Shown: positions 39,595 through 49,079, numbered from the stretch's first letter. The stretch is 64,000 bases of DNA from an uncultured Collinsella sp. (GCA_958370325.1 CATXJW010000001.1:62001-126000); one strand, 5' to 3'. Numbers and translations: made by a program. Notes: a model not told the origin generated them from the sequence alone.

Positions 39595-40593
39595 CTATTC
39601 GCTCGAGCCGGAATCGGTCGTCTCGGACGTGTCGGAACTGTCATCCGAACTCTCGTCCTTCGTCTTGGTCGCAGCATCGCGCGACGTTCCCTGCGGCGTG
39701 CTGTTAGCGGTGCTCACGTCCTCATCCGAGGCCGACTGTTCGTCGGTCAGCGAGGTGATGACCAGCACTTCCTCGTTGTTCTCGGCCGTCGTCTGGGCGC
39801 GCACCACAATGGTGTAGTACACGTCGTTTGCCGATTTCTCAACCGACGAGACGGTGCCGAGCGGTAGACCCTTGGGGAACACGCCGCCAATGCCCGAGGT
39901 CACGATGATGTCGCCAACCTTAACGTCGGAATCGACGCTAACATACTCAAGACGCAGCGTGCCGTCAGCCTGACCCTGCAGCATGCCCTGGGCGCGCGTG
40001 TCCTGCACCATGGCGGACACGCCCGAGTTCTCATCGCCAATCAGGCGCACGGTGGACGTCTTGGCCGAGACCTCGATAATCTGGCCTATGACACCGGCAG
40101 AACTCGTCACGGGCATGTTGATGGTAAGCCCGTCGGCAGAACCCTTATCGATGGTAACGGTCGAGGTCCAGGCATCGCCCGAAGCGCCGACGATACGAGC
40201 TGCAGTGGACTTGAGGTTGTAGGTCGACTGCAGACCGACCAGACCCTCCAGTCGCTCGGCGGTCTTTTGAGCCTCGGAGAGCTCGGCGACCTTAGAAGTC
40301 AGTTCCTCGTTTTGCTTCTTAAGCTCGTCAAGCGTGTCCTGTGACGCCGTAAGGTTAGAGAACACGTTACCGATCGCATTGAAGGGAGCCGCCACAGCCG
40401 AGCCCAGAAAACGCACCGGCGAGGTAATCGTCGTCACGCCCGAACGCACGGCATGAATCGGCCCCGTCTCGCCCTCGCGAATGTAAAACGTGAGCAGCAA
40501 CACCGAAATCAGGCTGAAAACAATCAACGGGCGCATACCCGTTGATTGTCGCTTGGTATTCAGATTTGTGGAGAAACCCGAAGATCGTGCCAA
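39595..40593 (-). CDS. mreC: Rod shape-determining protein MreC
   Basis: Bitopic protein that connects MreB to PBP2. One membrane helix (about residues 21-38), a coiled coil (SQDTLDELKKQNEELTSKVA) and the beta-barrel domain with VIGQIIEVSAKTSTVRLIGD and GDIIVTSGIGGVFPKGLPLG. The 60-residue Ser/Thr/Asp-rich tail is low complexity. The start is TTG 40593, behind AAAGGTGG. It lies 21 bases after mreB. Confidence 0.95.
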   Translation of the reverse strand: MARSSGFSTNLNTKRQSTGMRPLIVFSLISVLLLTFYIREGETGPIHAVRSGVTTITSPVRFLGSAVAAPFNAIGNVFSNLTASQDTLDELKKQNEELTSKVAELSEAQKTAERLEGLVGLQSTYNLKSTAARIVGASGDAWTSTVTIDKGSADGLTINMPVTSSAGVIGQIIEVSAKTSTVRLIGDENSGVSAMVQDTRAQGMLQGQADGTLRLEYVSVDSDVKVGDIIVTSGIGGVFPKGLPLGTVSSVEKSANDVYYTIVVRAQTTAENNEEVLVITSLTDEQSASDEDVSTANSTPQGTSRDAATKTKDESSDDSSDTSETTDSGSSE

Positions 40594-40614
40594 ATGGAAT
40601 CCACCTTTTGGAAA

Positions 40615-41658
40615 TTAAGCATTGGTCTGGACGAAGCCGCCATCAAACGCATTGGCCTCGAGCACGCGGGCACAGCCGTTAACAACGTTATCGAGCGCCG
40701 TGGGGCTGACGTTGACCGAAACGCCGGTCTCATCGCGCAGGCGCACGTCGAGACCGCGCAGCAGCGCGCCGCCACCAGTCAGCAAAATGCCGTAGTACAT
40801 AAGGTCCGAGGCAAGATCGGGAGGCGTAGCGTCGAGTGCGTCCTTGACGGCCTTGGCCATCTCGTCGAGCGGCTTGTTGAGCGCGCGACGAATCTCCTCG
40901 CTCTCGATGCGCACGGTCTTGGGCAGACCGGTGATCACGTCGCGGCCGTTGACCTCGACGTCGAGCTCGTCCTTGAGCGGCACGGCGGAGCCGACCTTGA
41001 TCTTGATGTCCTCTGCCGTACGCTCGCCGATGGCCAGGTTGTAGGCATCGCGAACGTGCGTAAGGATGGCCTGATCGAACTCGTCGCCGGCAATACGAAT
41101 GGACTGCGAGACAACGATGCCGCCCATAGCGATAACGGCAACCTCGGTGGTACCGCCACCGATGTCGATGACCATGGAACCAGTGGGTTCCTCGACGGGC
41201 AGGTCGGCTCCGATAGCGGCAGCCATAGGCTCTTCGATCAGATAGGCCTGGCGGGCACCGGCCTGGATCGTGGCCTCAAAGACAGCGCGCTTCTCGACCG
41301 ACGTGACACCGGAGGGAACGCAGACGACAACACGCGGACGCGGAGTCCACGGATAGCGCTTCTCGGACGCCTTGTCGATAAAGTAGCGAAGCATGGCCTC
41401 GGTGACATCGAAGTCGGCGATGACGCCGTCCTTAAGGGGACGAACGGCCACGATGTTGCCGGGCGTACGGCCGAGCATACGCTTTGCCTCGATACCGACC
41501 GCCAGGATGCGCTCGTCGTTCTTGTCGATGGCGACAACGGAGGGCTCGCGAATGACGATGCCCTTGCCGCGCACGGAGACAAGCGTATTTGCGGTGCCGA
41601 GGTCGATGGCAAGATCGCCTGCATAGCTACCGAAGAACATATCCATCAAAGAAAACAA
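40615..41658 (-). CDS. mreB: Rod shape-determining actin MreB
   Basis: Bacterial actin that guides the elongation machinery along the membrane. Phosphate loops and the ATP site are seen in LAIDLGTANTLVSVRGKGIV, VIDIGGGTTEVAVIAMGGIV and LLTGGGALLRGLD. The 347 residues include an amphipathic N-terminus (MFSLMDMFFGSYAG) suited to membrane contact. The start is TTG 41658, five bases after AGGAG; later ATGs are too far from it. It opens mreBCD-mrdA-rodA, suggesting a rod-shaped cell. Confidence 0.97.
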   Translation of the reverse strand: MFSLMDMFFGSYAGDLAIDLGTANTLVSVRGKGIVIREPSVVAIDKNDERILAVGIEAKRMLGRTPGNIVAVRPLKDGVIADFDVTEAMLRYFIDKASEKRYPWTPRPRVVVCVPSGVTSVEKRAVFEATIQAGARQAYLIEEPMAAAIGADLPVEEPTGSMVIDIGGGTTEVAVIAMGGIVVSQSIRIAGDEFDQAILTHVRDAYNLAIGERTAEDIKIKVGSAVPLKDELDVEVNGRDVITGLPKTVRIESEEIRRALNKPLDEMAKAVKDALDATPPDLASDLMYYGILLTGGGALLRGLDVRLRDETGVSVNVSPTALDNVVNGCARVLEANAFDGGFVQTNA

Positions 41659-41718
41659 CGCAACTCCTGATGTGTTGGATGATTGCTGGAAAACTACTAG
41701 CTCATCATACTAGCGCAA

Positions 41719-41751
41719 GCCCGGCGCCTCACTTGCGGTGAAGCGCCGGGC
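41719..41751 (-). terminator. Strong hairpin after the TPR gene
   Basis: GCCCGGCGC / GCGCCGGGC with an inner TTCAC/GTGAG stem, 22 bases after the TPR gene stop. There is no U-tract on either strand, so termination would be imperfect or factor-assisted. Confidence 0.55.
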
Positions 41752-41773
41752 AAAGCTAAATCCCATAAGGTCA

Positions 41774-43078
41774 CTACTGGTTGTCAGCAGCCGAGAAATC
41801 CATATCAAGCGAAGAAACGGCCCAGCCGATATGGTTGTCGGAGCGCACGAATTTGACGGTGTACTCCTGCTCGCCGCCCTTGGACAGCGATGCCTTCACC
41901 TTGGCGGTCGTCTCGGTCATGGACTGATCCATGCCCTCGACGGACACGGTGGCACCCTGCGGAATCGAGGAGATGATCATCGACTTAGCGTCCTCGGACA
42001 GGCTCGAGGCCAGACAAGACTCGGCCTTTGCGGTGTCACCGTCGCCGGCAGCCTGGAACAGATCGGTAACGACAGACTCCTGAGACGGGAAGCCAAAGCC
42101 GCGCGTGTAGGCAAAGCCCAGACCGCCCGCGGCGATCAAAATGAGCAGAAGCAGCACGATGAAGACTTTGAGACCCGTGTGGCGATGGCGACGACGGACC
42201 TTGGCCTGCTTACGATCCTGACGGTCCTGCTGGACCATCTCGGACTCGGACAGCGTAAAGAAGCCGGTGTCCGAGGGATCGGGCATAAACTGACCGGTCG
42301 CGCCCGTAGGATCGAGAGGATCGACGGCAGGAGCGTCCATCGCGGGCGCCGGAGCCGTGGCCATAGCCGTCTGGGCAGACAGCGCGGCAAGCGAATCGTG
42401 CACGCGGGCAAGCTCATCGGCCTGCTCGGAGGTGAGCTGGTAGATGCCATCGGCAGTAGCGGCGTTAAAGGCATCGAGTGCGTCGGAGGGACGCCCGGCG
42501 GCAGAAAGCGCCTGACCCATGCCGGCGTTGAGCGCACGCGTGTCGTCGCGGGGGCCGGCAAAGTCGATAGCCGTGCGGTAGGTCTCCACGGCATCCGCCG
42601 GACGGCCGAGCTTAATGAAGCAACGACCGAGCTCGCCGAGCGCGGCGGCAGGAGCCGGATTGGCGCCGTCGATGGCAGCCTGACGGAAGGCGGTTCCCGC
42701 GTTGGCATAGTCGCCCGATTGGAACAGCGCATTGCCCAGGCCCAGATAGGCCTTGAACGGCGTGGCATAGGAAGCATCCTGCGTAGCAGCAGAGAACGCC
42801 TGAGCGGCCGTCGTGTAGTCGCCAACGGCGGCGAGCGCCTTGCCGCGGTTGGTGAGCAGCGCGCCGCGCTTGCCGTAGGTGCCGTCGTTGAGGGCGGCGG
42901 CATAGGCCTCGGCGGCCTCGGCATACATGCCCAGGTGCATCAAGGCGTTGCCACGAAGGTGATCGGCCTCGCCCATAATCTCATCGGGAGTCTTTGCCGC
43001 CCCAAGCATCTGGGCTGCAGCGGAAAAATCACCCGCGCGGTAAGCGGCGCGGCCCTGTTGGATCAGCTGGCTATTCAA
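41774..43078 (-). CDS. TPR-repeat membrane protein
   Basis: Cytoplasmic N-terminal part (residues 1-225) made of tetratricopeptide repeats such as ADHLRGNALMHLGMYAEAAE, AYLGLGNALFQSGDYANAGT and LGELGRCFIKLGRPADAVET. A linker rich in Pro/Asp and a basic stretch (KQAKVRRRHRHTG) precede one membrane helix (VFIVLLLLILIAAGGLGFAY), and a 100-residue extracytoplasmic domain resembling DUF4878/NTF2-like folds ends the protein. The exact role is unknown; next to the mre operon, a link to cell-envelope assembly is possible. Separated from ppiB by 11 bases. Confidence 0.75.
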   Translation of the reverse strand: MNSQLIQQGRAAYRAGDFSAAAQMLGAAKTPDEIMGEADHLRGNALMHLGMYAEAAEAYAAALNDGTYGKRGALLTNRGKALAAVGDYTTAAQAFSAATQDASYATPFKAYLGLGNALFQSGDYANAGTAFRQAAIDGANPAPAAALGELGRCFIKLGRPADAVETYRTAIDFAGPRDDTRALNAGMGQALSAAGRPSDALDAFNAATADGIYQLTSEQADELARVHDSLAALSAQTAMATAPAPAMDAPAVDPLDPTGATGQFMPDPSDTGFFTLSESEMVQQDRQDRKQAKVRRRHRHTGLKVFIVLLLLILIAAGGLGFAYTRGFGFPSQESVVTDLFQAAGDGDTAKAESCLASSLSEDAKSMIISSIPQGATVSVEGMDQSMTETTAKVKASLSKGGEQEYTVKFVRSDNHIGWAVSSLDMDFSAADNQ

Positions 43079-43089
43079 GGAAGTCCCCT

Positions 43090-43632
43090 TTACTCGTGAA
43101 CGATCTCGACATGGACGATCTCGTCGCCGGCACGCAGCTGCGAAATCACATCGAGACCCTCGACCGTGGTACCAAAGACGGTGTAACCGGAATCGAGGTT
43201 ATGCTGGGCACCCAGGCAGAAGTAGAACTGCGAACCCGCGGAATCGGGGTCCATGGAGCGTGCCATGGCGAGGGCGCCATCGACATGGCTGTTGCGCGGA
43301 TTGGTGGCAAACTCGCCCTTGATGTAGTAGCCGGGGCCACCGGTACCGGGCATACCGTCGGGGCCCTCAAGACCGGCAGCGACGTCGGCGCCGGACATGT
43401 CGCGGGTATTGGGGTCGCCGCCCTGGATAACAAAACCGGGCACATAGCGATGGAACTTAAGGCCATCATAGAAGCCCATCGTGGAAAGCTCGCAGAAGTT
43501 CGCGACATGAATGGGAGCGCCCTCGCCGTCAAACTTGACCTTGATGGTACCCTTCGACGTCTCGATTACGGCGCACTCGTCGCCGACAAGCTGATACTCG
43601 GGCGTGTAGAGCTCTTTCTTAAAACCAAACAT
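43090..43632 (-). CDS. ppiB: Cyclophilin-type peptidyl-prolyl isomerase
   Basis: Speeds cis-trans isomerisation of prolyl bonds. The active-site Arg and Phe are in FHRYVPGFVIQGGDPNTRD, and GSQFYFCLGAQHNLDSGYTV supplies the rest of the pocket. With 180 residues and no signal peptide it should be cytoplasmic. ATG 43632 is preceded by AGGAA. It probably shares a transcript with the TPR gene. Confidence 0.93.
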   Translation of the reverse strand: MFGFKKELYTPEYQLVGDECAVIETSKGTIKVKFDGEGAPIHVANFCELSTMGFYDGLKFHRYVPGFVIQGGDPNTRDMSGADVAAGLEGPDGMPGTGGPGYYIKGEFATNPRNSHVDGALAMARSMDPDSAGSQFYFCLGAQHNLDSGYTVFGTTVEGLDVISQLRAGDEIVHVEIVHE

Positions 43633-43739
43633 GTGGTTCCTTCCTCGTGCGTTTAAAGCATATTTGTACGAATTGTAGCAATAAGCACGGGTTTACATCA
43701 ATTGCGCACGTAGGTTATGCCGACTATGGCGAACTAATT

Positions 43740-44882
43740 TTAGGAACGCTGCTGCGGCTTCCAGGAACCCACATTGGCATCGTACTGGTTCAGCGCGCTG
43801 TTGCCGCCCTGCGCGATGGGCGCCAGGATCTCGCTTTGGTGGGAACTCATCGACTCGCCATCGGGAATGGCCAGCGAGATATCCCAGCTCTGGCAGATCA
43901 CGTCGACGCGCTCATACATCCACTCGGCAAGCTGCTTTAAGTGGGCGATGTCATCCGCATAGACCGTATCGTCCTGATACTTAAGATTGTTGAGCTCATC
44001 TTGCGTCTTTTTAATCTGGTCGCGCAGGGCGTAGGCACTCTGCGACAGCTCCTGACGGGTGGACAGCGGCGTTCGGAGATAACCGTTGTTAAAGGAATCG
44101 ATGACCTCGCCAATCTGGTCCTCGTCAGCGTAGGACACGATGGTCTGATACAGACCGTCGAGCTTGGTATAAAGCTGATCATCGGTGAGCACGGTTTCTT
44201 CCTGGACCACCTCGGCAGAATCGCCCTGCTTGGTATCGTCCTCAGTCGCCTCGCCCTTTTGACGCGTGGGGAAGGTGGTTTGTGCAGCTTGGCCAAACTG
44301 GTCGTAGAAGCCAGGCATAACACCCATGGGATCGGTCGTCACGAACCAATAGGCACCACCGCACACGACGGCAAGGACCGCGATGATAATGAGCGGCTTA
44401 GGAATATGACGCTTATGCTTGTGATAGGCGTCCTCGTCGGGGTGCACCTTGCGCTTGGGTTTTTGAGCATCGTCATGCAGGGAAACGGGCGTGGGAATAT
44501 CGACCTTGGGGATACCGAAATCCTTATCGAAAGCTGGCAGCACGCATGTCTCATTGGGGTCGGCGGCGTCCGAAAGCACCGCAGCGGCAGAGGCCGGCGC
44601 ATGCGGCACCTCGGTATCGATCTGCTCTTGCGTTAGGCGCGGAAAGCCCGCCGTGCGGCCCGCTGCCAGGTCGGATGCGGCCGCGTCCTCGGAGAGGATA
44701 CCCGGAGCGGGGCGTCCGCATTTGGGGCACGTACGATCATGCGGAGAAAGACGGGCACCGCAGCCCTCACAGAACACGAACTCGGTGTGCTCCGGACCAT
44801 CGCCCGGACCCACATAGGCGTTGCAGTAGGGGCAGAACGAGGCGCCGTCCTCGATAGTCTTAAGGCAATGCGGGCAGATCAC
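43740..44882 (-). CDS. Zinc-ribbon membrane protein of unknown function
   Basis: Two N-terminal zinc ribbons: ICPHCLKTIEDGASFCPYCN (residues 2-21) and FCEGCGARLSPHDRTCPKCG (about 38-57). A low-complexity linker leads to a basic segment HKHKRHIPKP and one membrane helix (LIIIAVLAVVCGGAYWFV, about 166-183). The extracytoplasmic remainder is helical with acidic stretches. I prefer GTG 44882, five bases after AAGAGG, over an upstream TTG. Architecture resembles many actinobacterial envelope sensors, but no function can be assigned. Confidence 0.75.
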   Translation of the reverse strand: MICPHCLKTIEDGASFCPYCNAYVGPGDGPEHTEFVFCEGCGARLSPHDRTCPKCGRPAPGILSEDAAASDLAAGRTAGFPRLTQEQIDTEVPHAPASAAAVLSDAADPNETCVLPAFDKDFGIPKVDIPTPVSLHDDAQKPKRKVHPDEDAYHKHKRHIPKPLIIIAVLAVVCGGAYWFVTTDPMGVMPGFYDQFGQAAQTTFPTRQKGEATEDDTKQGDSAEVVQEETVLTDDQLYTKLDGLYQTIVSYADEDQIGEVIDSFNNGYLRTPLSTRQELSQSAYALRDQIKKTQDELNNLKYQDDTVYADDIAHLKQLAEWMYERVDVICQSWDISLAIPDGESMSSHQSEILAPIAQGGNSALNQYDANVGSWKPQQRS

Positions 44883-44985
44883 GGCATCCTCTTTTCGAAG
44901 CAATTCAAACAATCGAGGTTAGAGCATAACATCGCCACGGCCCCACAGGAGCAAGGCACCAATTCAACATCGCCAGGGCGCGTAG

Positions 44986-47724
44986 TTACTTCTTCTTTTT
45001 GCTTGGCATAGAGACTTTGATGCCTTGGGCGGACTTGGTTACGCGAGAGCGCTTGGCTCCGGTACTCTTCTTTTTCTTGGGCTGGGCCTGGGCCACGCCC
45101 TCGAGTGCGCGGACCTCGGCCTCACGAACGGTGCGAGCTTCGCGGCGCTGTGCCATGTCGGCGGCGACGCGCTTGGCAAAACGCTCGGCCGTCGAACCCG
45201 TCGAGCTCACCTTACCGCCACCGCGACCCAGGCGGACGCGCACACCGCGGCCAAAACCAGTTGCGGCATGACGACGACGCGGCTTGAGCGAATCCATCAT
45301 CGTGGCGAGCTTAAAGAACACCGAGCAGGTAAAGGCCACGATGACAGCCAAGATAACCATCTGGCCCATCGTCAGGTTGGCAATAGACAGCAACTTCGGG
45401 AATCCGATAACGCCCGTCAGGATGCCGGCGACTACAAACACAAAGAGCACCACACGTAGGGGCGTGAGAGGCTGCGAGATGCGCCAGATCAGGCTGACGC
45501 TCGCCGCGCACGACGTAAGAAGGCACATCGTAGACAGCGTGAGCTGGCTAAAGCCAAACACGCGCGCCACAAAGATATCGAGCGCCGCAGCCAAAATGAC
45601 CGCAATCGACGCCGGCAGAGCACGCTTGAGCACGTTGGTCAAAAATGATCCCTTTACGCGAGCATTGTTGGGCTCCAAACCCAGCACAAAGCCCGGCGCG
45701 CCGATGCAGAAGAAGTTAATGAGCGTCATCTGGATGGGCTCGAAGGGGTACGGCGGCAGCGCGATGCACAGCGCCGCCAGGCCCATCGAGAACAGCGTCT
45801 TGGTCAGGAACAGCGAGGCCGAACGCTGCAGGTTGTTGATGGAGCGACGGCCCTCGGCCACCACGGCGGGCATCGAGGCAAAGTCGTTGTCGACGAGTAC
45901 GATCTCGGCCACGTTACGCGCGGCATCAGAGCCGGCCGCCATGGCGACGGAGCAGTCGGCCTCCTTGAGCGCTAGCACGTCGTTGACGCCGTCGCCCGTC
46001 ATGGCCACGGTGTGCTCGCGGCGCTTGAGTGCCTGCACGAGCTCGCGCTTCTGCTGCGGGGTCACACGACCAAAGACATGGTAGCGGTCCACTGCGGCGT
46101 CGAGCTTGGCCGGCGTATCGAGCGTCGTGGCGTCCACATAAGCGTCCGCCCCCGGCACGCCCACCACGCGCGCGATCGACGACACCGTACGCGGGTCGTC
46201 GCCACTGATCACGTTGAGGGTCACGCCCTGCTCGTTAAAGAAGCCGATGGTCTCGGCCGCCGAGGTACGAATCTCGTCGCGAATGGTCACAAGGCCCACG
46301 GGATCGGCCTCGCCCACCATATCGCCATCGGGCGTAAAGCCGTCTACGCGCGCCACCACGAGCACGCGGCAGGTATCGGCAAGCTCGGCGACACGGTTCT
46401 CCACCTGGGCAAACGCACGATCAGAGAGCACAAACTGCGCCGCACCCATCACATAGGAGCCCTGCGCAAACGAAGCGCCACTCCACTTTTTGGAGGACGA
46501 GAACGGAATGACCGAAAGCGGCTCGGACACCTCGACCGGGCGATCGGCGTAATAGTTGAGCAGCGCCTGGCAGGTCTCGTTGGCATCGGCCGAAGTCGCA
46601 CGCGCCACGTTAGCCAGAGCAAAATCGAGCACCGTGGTATCGACGGGAACGGCGGCTTCGCCCTCCCCCGCGCCCATGCCAAAGCCCTCGATCGGCAGCG
46701 GATACGTGCCCTCGACCTCCATGCGACCCGACGTGATGGTGCCCGTCTTGTCCAGGCACAGCACGTCGACGCGCGCGAGCGTCTCGATGCAGTAGAGCTG
46801 CTGCGCCAGCACCTTGCGGCGGGCCAGGCGCACCGTGGCGATGGCGAGCACCGACGAGGTCAGCAGCACCAGGCCTTGCGGGATCATGCCCAGCAGGGCG
46901 CCCACCGTGGACAGCAGCGCTGACGAAGGCACATGACCAGCCAACAGCTCGGAGAAGCACCACGAAAGCGCGCTATCGCCCGGAGTTCCCGCGGCATCCC
47001 ACAGCTCGCTCACACTCGAGGCAAACAACGCCAGACCGAGCGGGATCATGATGATGCTCGCGAAGCGCACGATGGCGTTAAGCGCGTTCATGATCTCGGA
47101 ATTGACCTTTTTGACGTACTTGGCCTCGTTATTAATTTTGGCTACGTAGTTGTCGGCGCCGACATGGATCACGCGGGCGCGCAGCAGGCCCGAGTCGATA
47201 AAGCTGCCGCTCATGAGCTCGGAACCGGGCTGTTTCTTAATAAGGTCGCTCTCGCCCGTCAGCAGGCTCTCGTTCACGAGCGCCTCGCCCGAAACCACCA
47301 CGGCGTCAGCGGGAATCTGGTCGCCGCGCCCCAGGCGGATGATGTCGTCGAGCACGATCTGGTCCAGGTCGAGCTCCACCTCGGCGCCGTCGCGCACCGC
47401 AATGGCCTTCTTGGAGGTCAGCAGCGTGAGCTTATCGACCATCTTCTTGGAACGCATGGACTGGATGACGCCAATAGCGGTATTGAGGAACACCACGAAC
47501 AGGAACGTCAGATTCTTAAACGAACCGGTCAAAATGACCAGGAACGCCAAGATCACGTTGATCAAATTGAACAGCGTGCAGAGGTTCTCGATGATGAGCT
47601 CTTTGACCGACTTGGTCTTGAGCTCCATGTTGCGGTTGATCTTACCGGCGGCGATGCGCTCCTCGACCTCGGCGGTCGAGAGTCCACGCTCGATATCCGT
47701 TGCTGCCATACCACGTCCCATCAC
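44986..47724 (-). CDS. Cation-transporting P-type ATPase (CtpE-like)
   Basis: Ion pump energised by ATP through an aspartyl-phosphate. Actuator motif LLTGESDL (156-159 TGES), membrane motif GMIPQGLVLLTS (around 280), phosphorylation site CLDKTGT (Asp325), and hinge MTGDGVNDVLAL are all present. IPQGL rather than CPC argues against a heavy-metal pump and fits CtpE/Exp-type calcium or other divalent-cation ATPases. An unusual C-terminal tail of about 90 residues is strongly basic (QPKKKKSTGAKRSRVTKSAQ) and could bind membrane or nucleic acid. The first ATG is 47724; ATG 47709 is also possible. A terminator-type hairpin lies just upstream. Confidence 0.9.
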   Translation of the reverse strand: MMGRGMAATDIERGLSTAEVEERIAAGKINRNMELKTKSVKELIIENLCTLFNLINVILAFLVILTGSFKNLTFLFVVFLNTAIGVIQSMRSKKMVDKLTLLTSKKAIAVRDGAEVELDLDQIVLDDIIRLGRGDQIPADAVVVSGEALVNESLLTGESDLIKKQPGSELMSGSFIDSGLLRARVIHVGADNYVAKINNEAKYVKKVNSEIMNALNAIVRFASIIMIPLGLALFASSVSELWDAAGTPGDSALSWCFSELLAGHVPSSALLSTVGALLGMIPQGLVLLTSSVLAIATVRLARRKVLAQQLYCIETLARVDVLCLDKTGTITSGRMEVEGTYPLPIEGFGMGAGEGEAAVPVDTTVLDFALANVARATSADANETCQALLNYYADRPVEVSEPLSVIPFSSSKKWSGASFAQGSYVMGAAQFVLSDRAFAQVENRVAELADTCRVLVVARVDGFTPDGDMVGEADPVGLVTIRDEIRTSAAETIGFFNEQGVTLNVISGDDPRTVSSIARVVGVPGADAYVDATTLDTPAKLDAAVDRYHVFGRVTPQQKRELVQALKRREHTVAMTGDGVNDVLALKEADCSVAMAAGSDAARNVAEIVLVDNDFASMPAVVAEGRRSINNLQRSASLFLTKTLFSMGLAALCIALPPYPFEPIQMTLINFFCIGAPGFVLGLEPNNARVKGSFLTNVLKRALPASIAVILAAALDIFVARVFGFSQLTLSTMCLLTSCAASVSLIWRISQPLTPLRVVLFVFVVAGILTGVIGFPKLLSIANLTMGQMVILAVIVAFTCSVFFKLATMMDSLKPRRRHAATGFGRGVRVRLGRGGGKVSSTGSTAERFAKRVAADMAQRREARTVREAEVRALEGVAQAQPKKKKSTGAKRSRVTKSAQGIKVSMPSKKKK

Positions 47725-47739
47725 GTCGCGTCGGTATAA

Positions 47740-47839
47740 GAAAAACCGCCCGGACCATGCGAGGTTCGGACGGTCTTACGTTCGATGGTGCCCCGTCTGC
47801 ATAGATTCTAGAACCGAGATCTGCGCCGTTGGGACCGTC
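47740..47839 (-). promoter_or_regulatory. Terminator with possible antiterminator before the P-type ATPase
   Basis: On the minus strand ACCGTCCGAACC / GGTCCGGGCGGT (12-bp stem with one G-U and one mismatch) is followed by TTTTTCTT, ending 15 bases before the ATPase start. Further upstream GACGGTC (47839-47833) is complementary to GACCGTC (47775-47769), the left arm of that hairpin. This alternative pairing is what a transcription attenuator would look like. It may instead be a plain terminator insulating the ATPase from prophage transcription. Confidence 0.5.
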
Positions 47840-47886
47840 GTGCTGCTCAGGATACCACGGGCGGCGTAGCGACATCTTTTCTCGAG

Positions 47887-47914
47887 AAAAAACTCGCCCG
47901 GGATAACCCGAGCG
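47887..47914 (-). terminator. Terminator ending the phage late transcript
   Basis: CGCTCGGG / CCCGGGCG (8 bp with one G-U pair, TTAT loop) followed by AGTTTTTT on the minus strand, directly after the last phage gene. Confidence 0.8.
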
Positions 47915-47922
47915 GGCTGCGG

Positions 47923-48012
47923 CTAATGCCGGTTGATGCTCACGACGCAGAGCCCGATTGTCGCCACGGCGCCGCCGAAGAGCGCGCCGAGGACGAAGGC
48001 CAACGCGACCAT
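47923..48012 (-). CDS. 29-residue membrane protein (DUF3789-like)
   Basis: A very short gene that starts one base after the endolysin stop. The product begins [20 protein letters not shown] and ends with CVVSINRH: a single glycine-rich membrane helix with a basic end. Tiny proteins of this shape (DUF3789) are common beside phage lysis genes and DNA-transfer genes. A role in lysis is inferred from position only. No strong Shine-Dalgarno site is seen; coupling to the endolysin gene is likely. Confidence 0.55.
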   Translation of the reverse strand: MVALAFVLGALFGGAVATIGLCVVSINRH

Positions 48013-48013
48013 G

Positions 48014-49078
48014 CTAGTACGGGTTGCCGTCGGTGACGCAGACCTGAAGTCGGTCGAGCGGCTCGCCGTAGAAACCAGCGTAATCATCGCCGCCGTAGGT
48101 GGAGCCATCGTCGCACACGGTATCGAGCCACCCGGCGCGCGCGGTGGTCTGCGAGCGATACCACGCCTGCTTGTACTCCTCGCCGCCCGGGGTCACGTAG
48201 TACATACGCACGCCGTCGATTGTATGACCGGCGATTCCGGCGCAGCCGTTCACGGTGTCGTTGCGGTCGCCCTTGGCGACCCAGTCGAGCCAGCCGTCCT
48301 CGATGGTATGCACCTGATACTTGAGCGTGCCGCGGTCGACGCGTGCGCAAAGAAGGTCGTGCTGTCGGCACGGATACCCTGCAAAGCCGTTGTCGCCGGA
48401 GCCGAAGTCGGTCACCTCGTCCAGCCAGCCGCCACCCTTGAGGTGGAGGGAGTAGTGGACGGGGACACGCTTGCCAGATGCCTTTGAGAAGCCGCCGGAT
48501 GCCGCCTGAGCGGGCTTTGCCGCGGCAGGCTTAGCGGCGGTTGAGGGGGCGGGCGCCTTGCCGCCCTTCATCGCGTCGTACCACGCCTGAGCGCGCTGCA
48601 TGTAATGGTCGCGCTGGGAGCCCGCAAGCTCGCCGGGGCAAGCCGTGGCGCTCCAGTAGCGGTGCGGGAACACGTTCTTGCACCACTCGGGGCGACCGAG
48701 GCTGTAGTACAGGCACAGGGCAGCGACGAGGTGCGCGCCGCTCTCGATTGCCTTCTCGTGAACCGTCCACGGGTTGCTGCCGCTGTTCGCGTGCTCGATG
48801 CTGATGGTGGTGTCGTTGCCGCGCCCGGTGCCGATTCCGTCGCCGCAGGCGTAGGCGCGGTCGGTGTCGTTGACGTGCTGCACGATGTAGCCATTGCGGT
48901 CGACCGAGTAGTGCGCCGAGCAGCCATTGGCACCCCAGATGCCGTTGCACTGGCTGGCGTTGAGGTCGCCGGCCATGTGGTGGATCGTGACGCCCTTGAT
49001 GCCGAAGGGTCGTCCCGCCGAGAAGTTGCAGCCGAGGAGCTTGTACTCGTCCGGCTGGACGTTCGCGAAGTCTGCCAT
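48014..49078 (-). CDS. Endolysin: N-acetylmuramoyl-L-alanine amidase
   Basis: Lyses the host wall at the end of infection. The N-terminal Amidase_2 domain (about residues 15-165) has zinc ligands and catalytic residues in [12 protein letters not shown] (His33 region), [10 protein letters not shown] and [12 protein letters not shown] Pro/Ala linker ([20 protein letters not shown]) leads to a C-terminal part of about 150 residues with three repeats built around [16 protein letters not shown] and ARAGWLDTV, likely the wall-binding module. Length is 354 residues. No signal peptide, so it depends on the holin encoded directly upstream. ATG 49078 follows AGGAGG-like sequence. Confidence 0.92.
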   Translation of the reverse strand: MADFANVQPDEYKLLGCNFSAGRPFGIKGVTIHHMAGDLNASQCNGIWGANGCSAHYSVDRNGYIVQHVNDTDRAYACGDGIGTGRGNDTTISIEHANSGSNPWTVHEKAIESGAHLVAALCLYYSLGRPEWCKNVFPHRYWSATACPGELAGSQRDHYMQRAQAWYDAMKGGKAPAPSTAAKPAAAKPAQAASGGFSKASGKRVPVHYSLHLKGGGWLDEVTDFGSGDNGFAGYPCRQHDLLCARVDRGTLKYQVHTIEDGWLDWVAKGDRNDTVNGCAGIAGHTIDGVRMYYVTPGGEEYKQAWYRSQTTARAGWLDTVCDDGSTYGGDDYAGFYGEPLDRLQVCVTDGNPY

Positions 49079-49079
49079 G

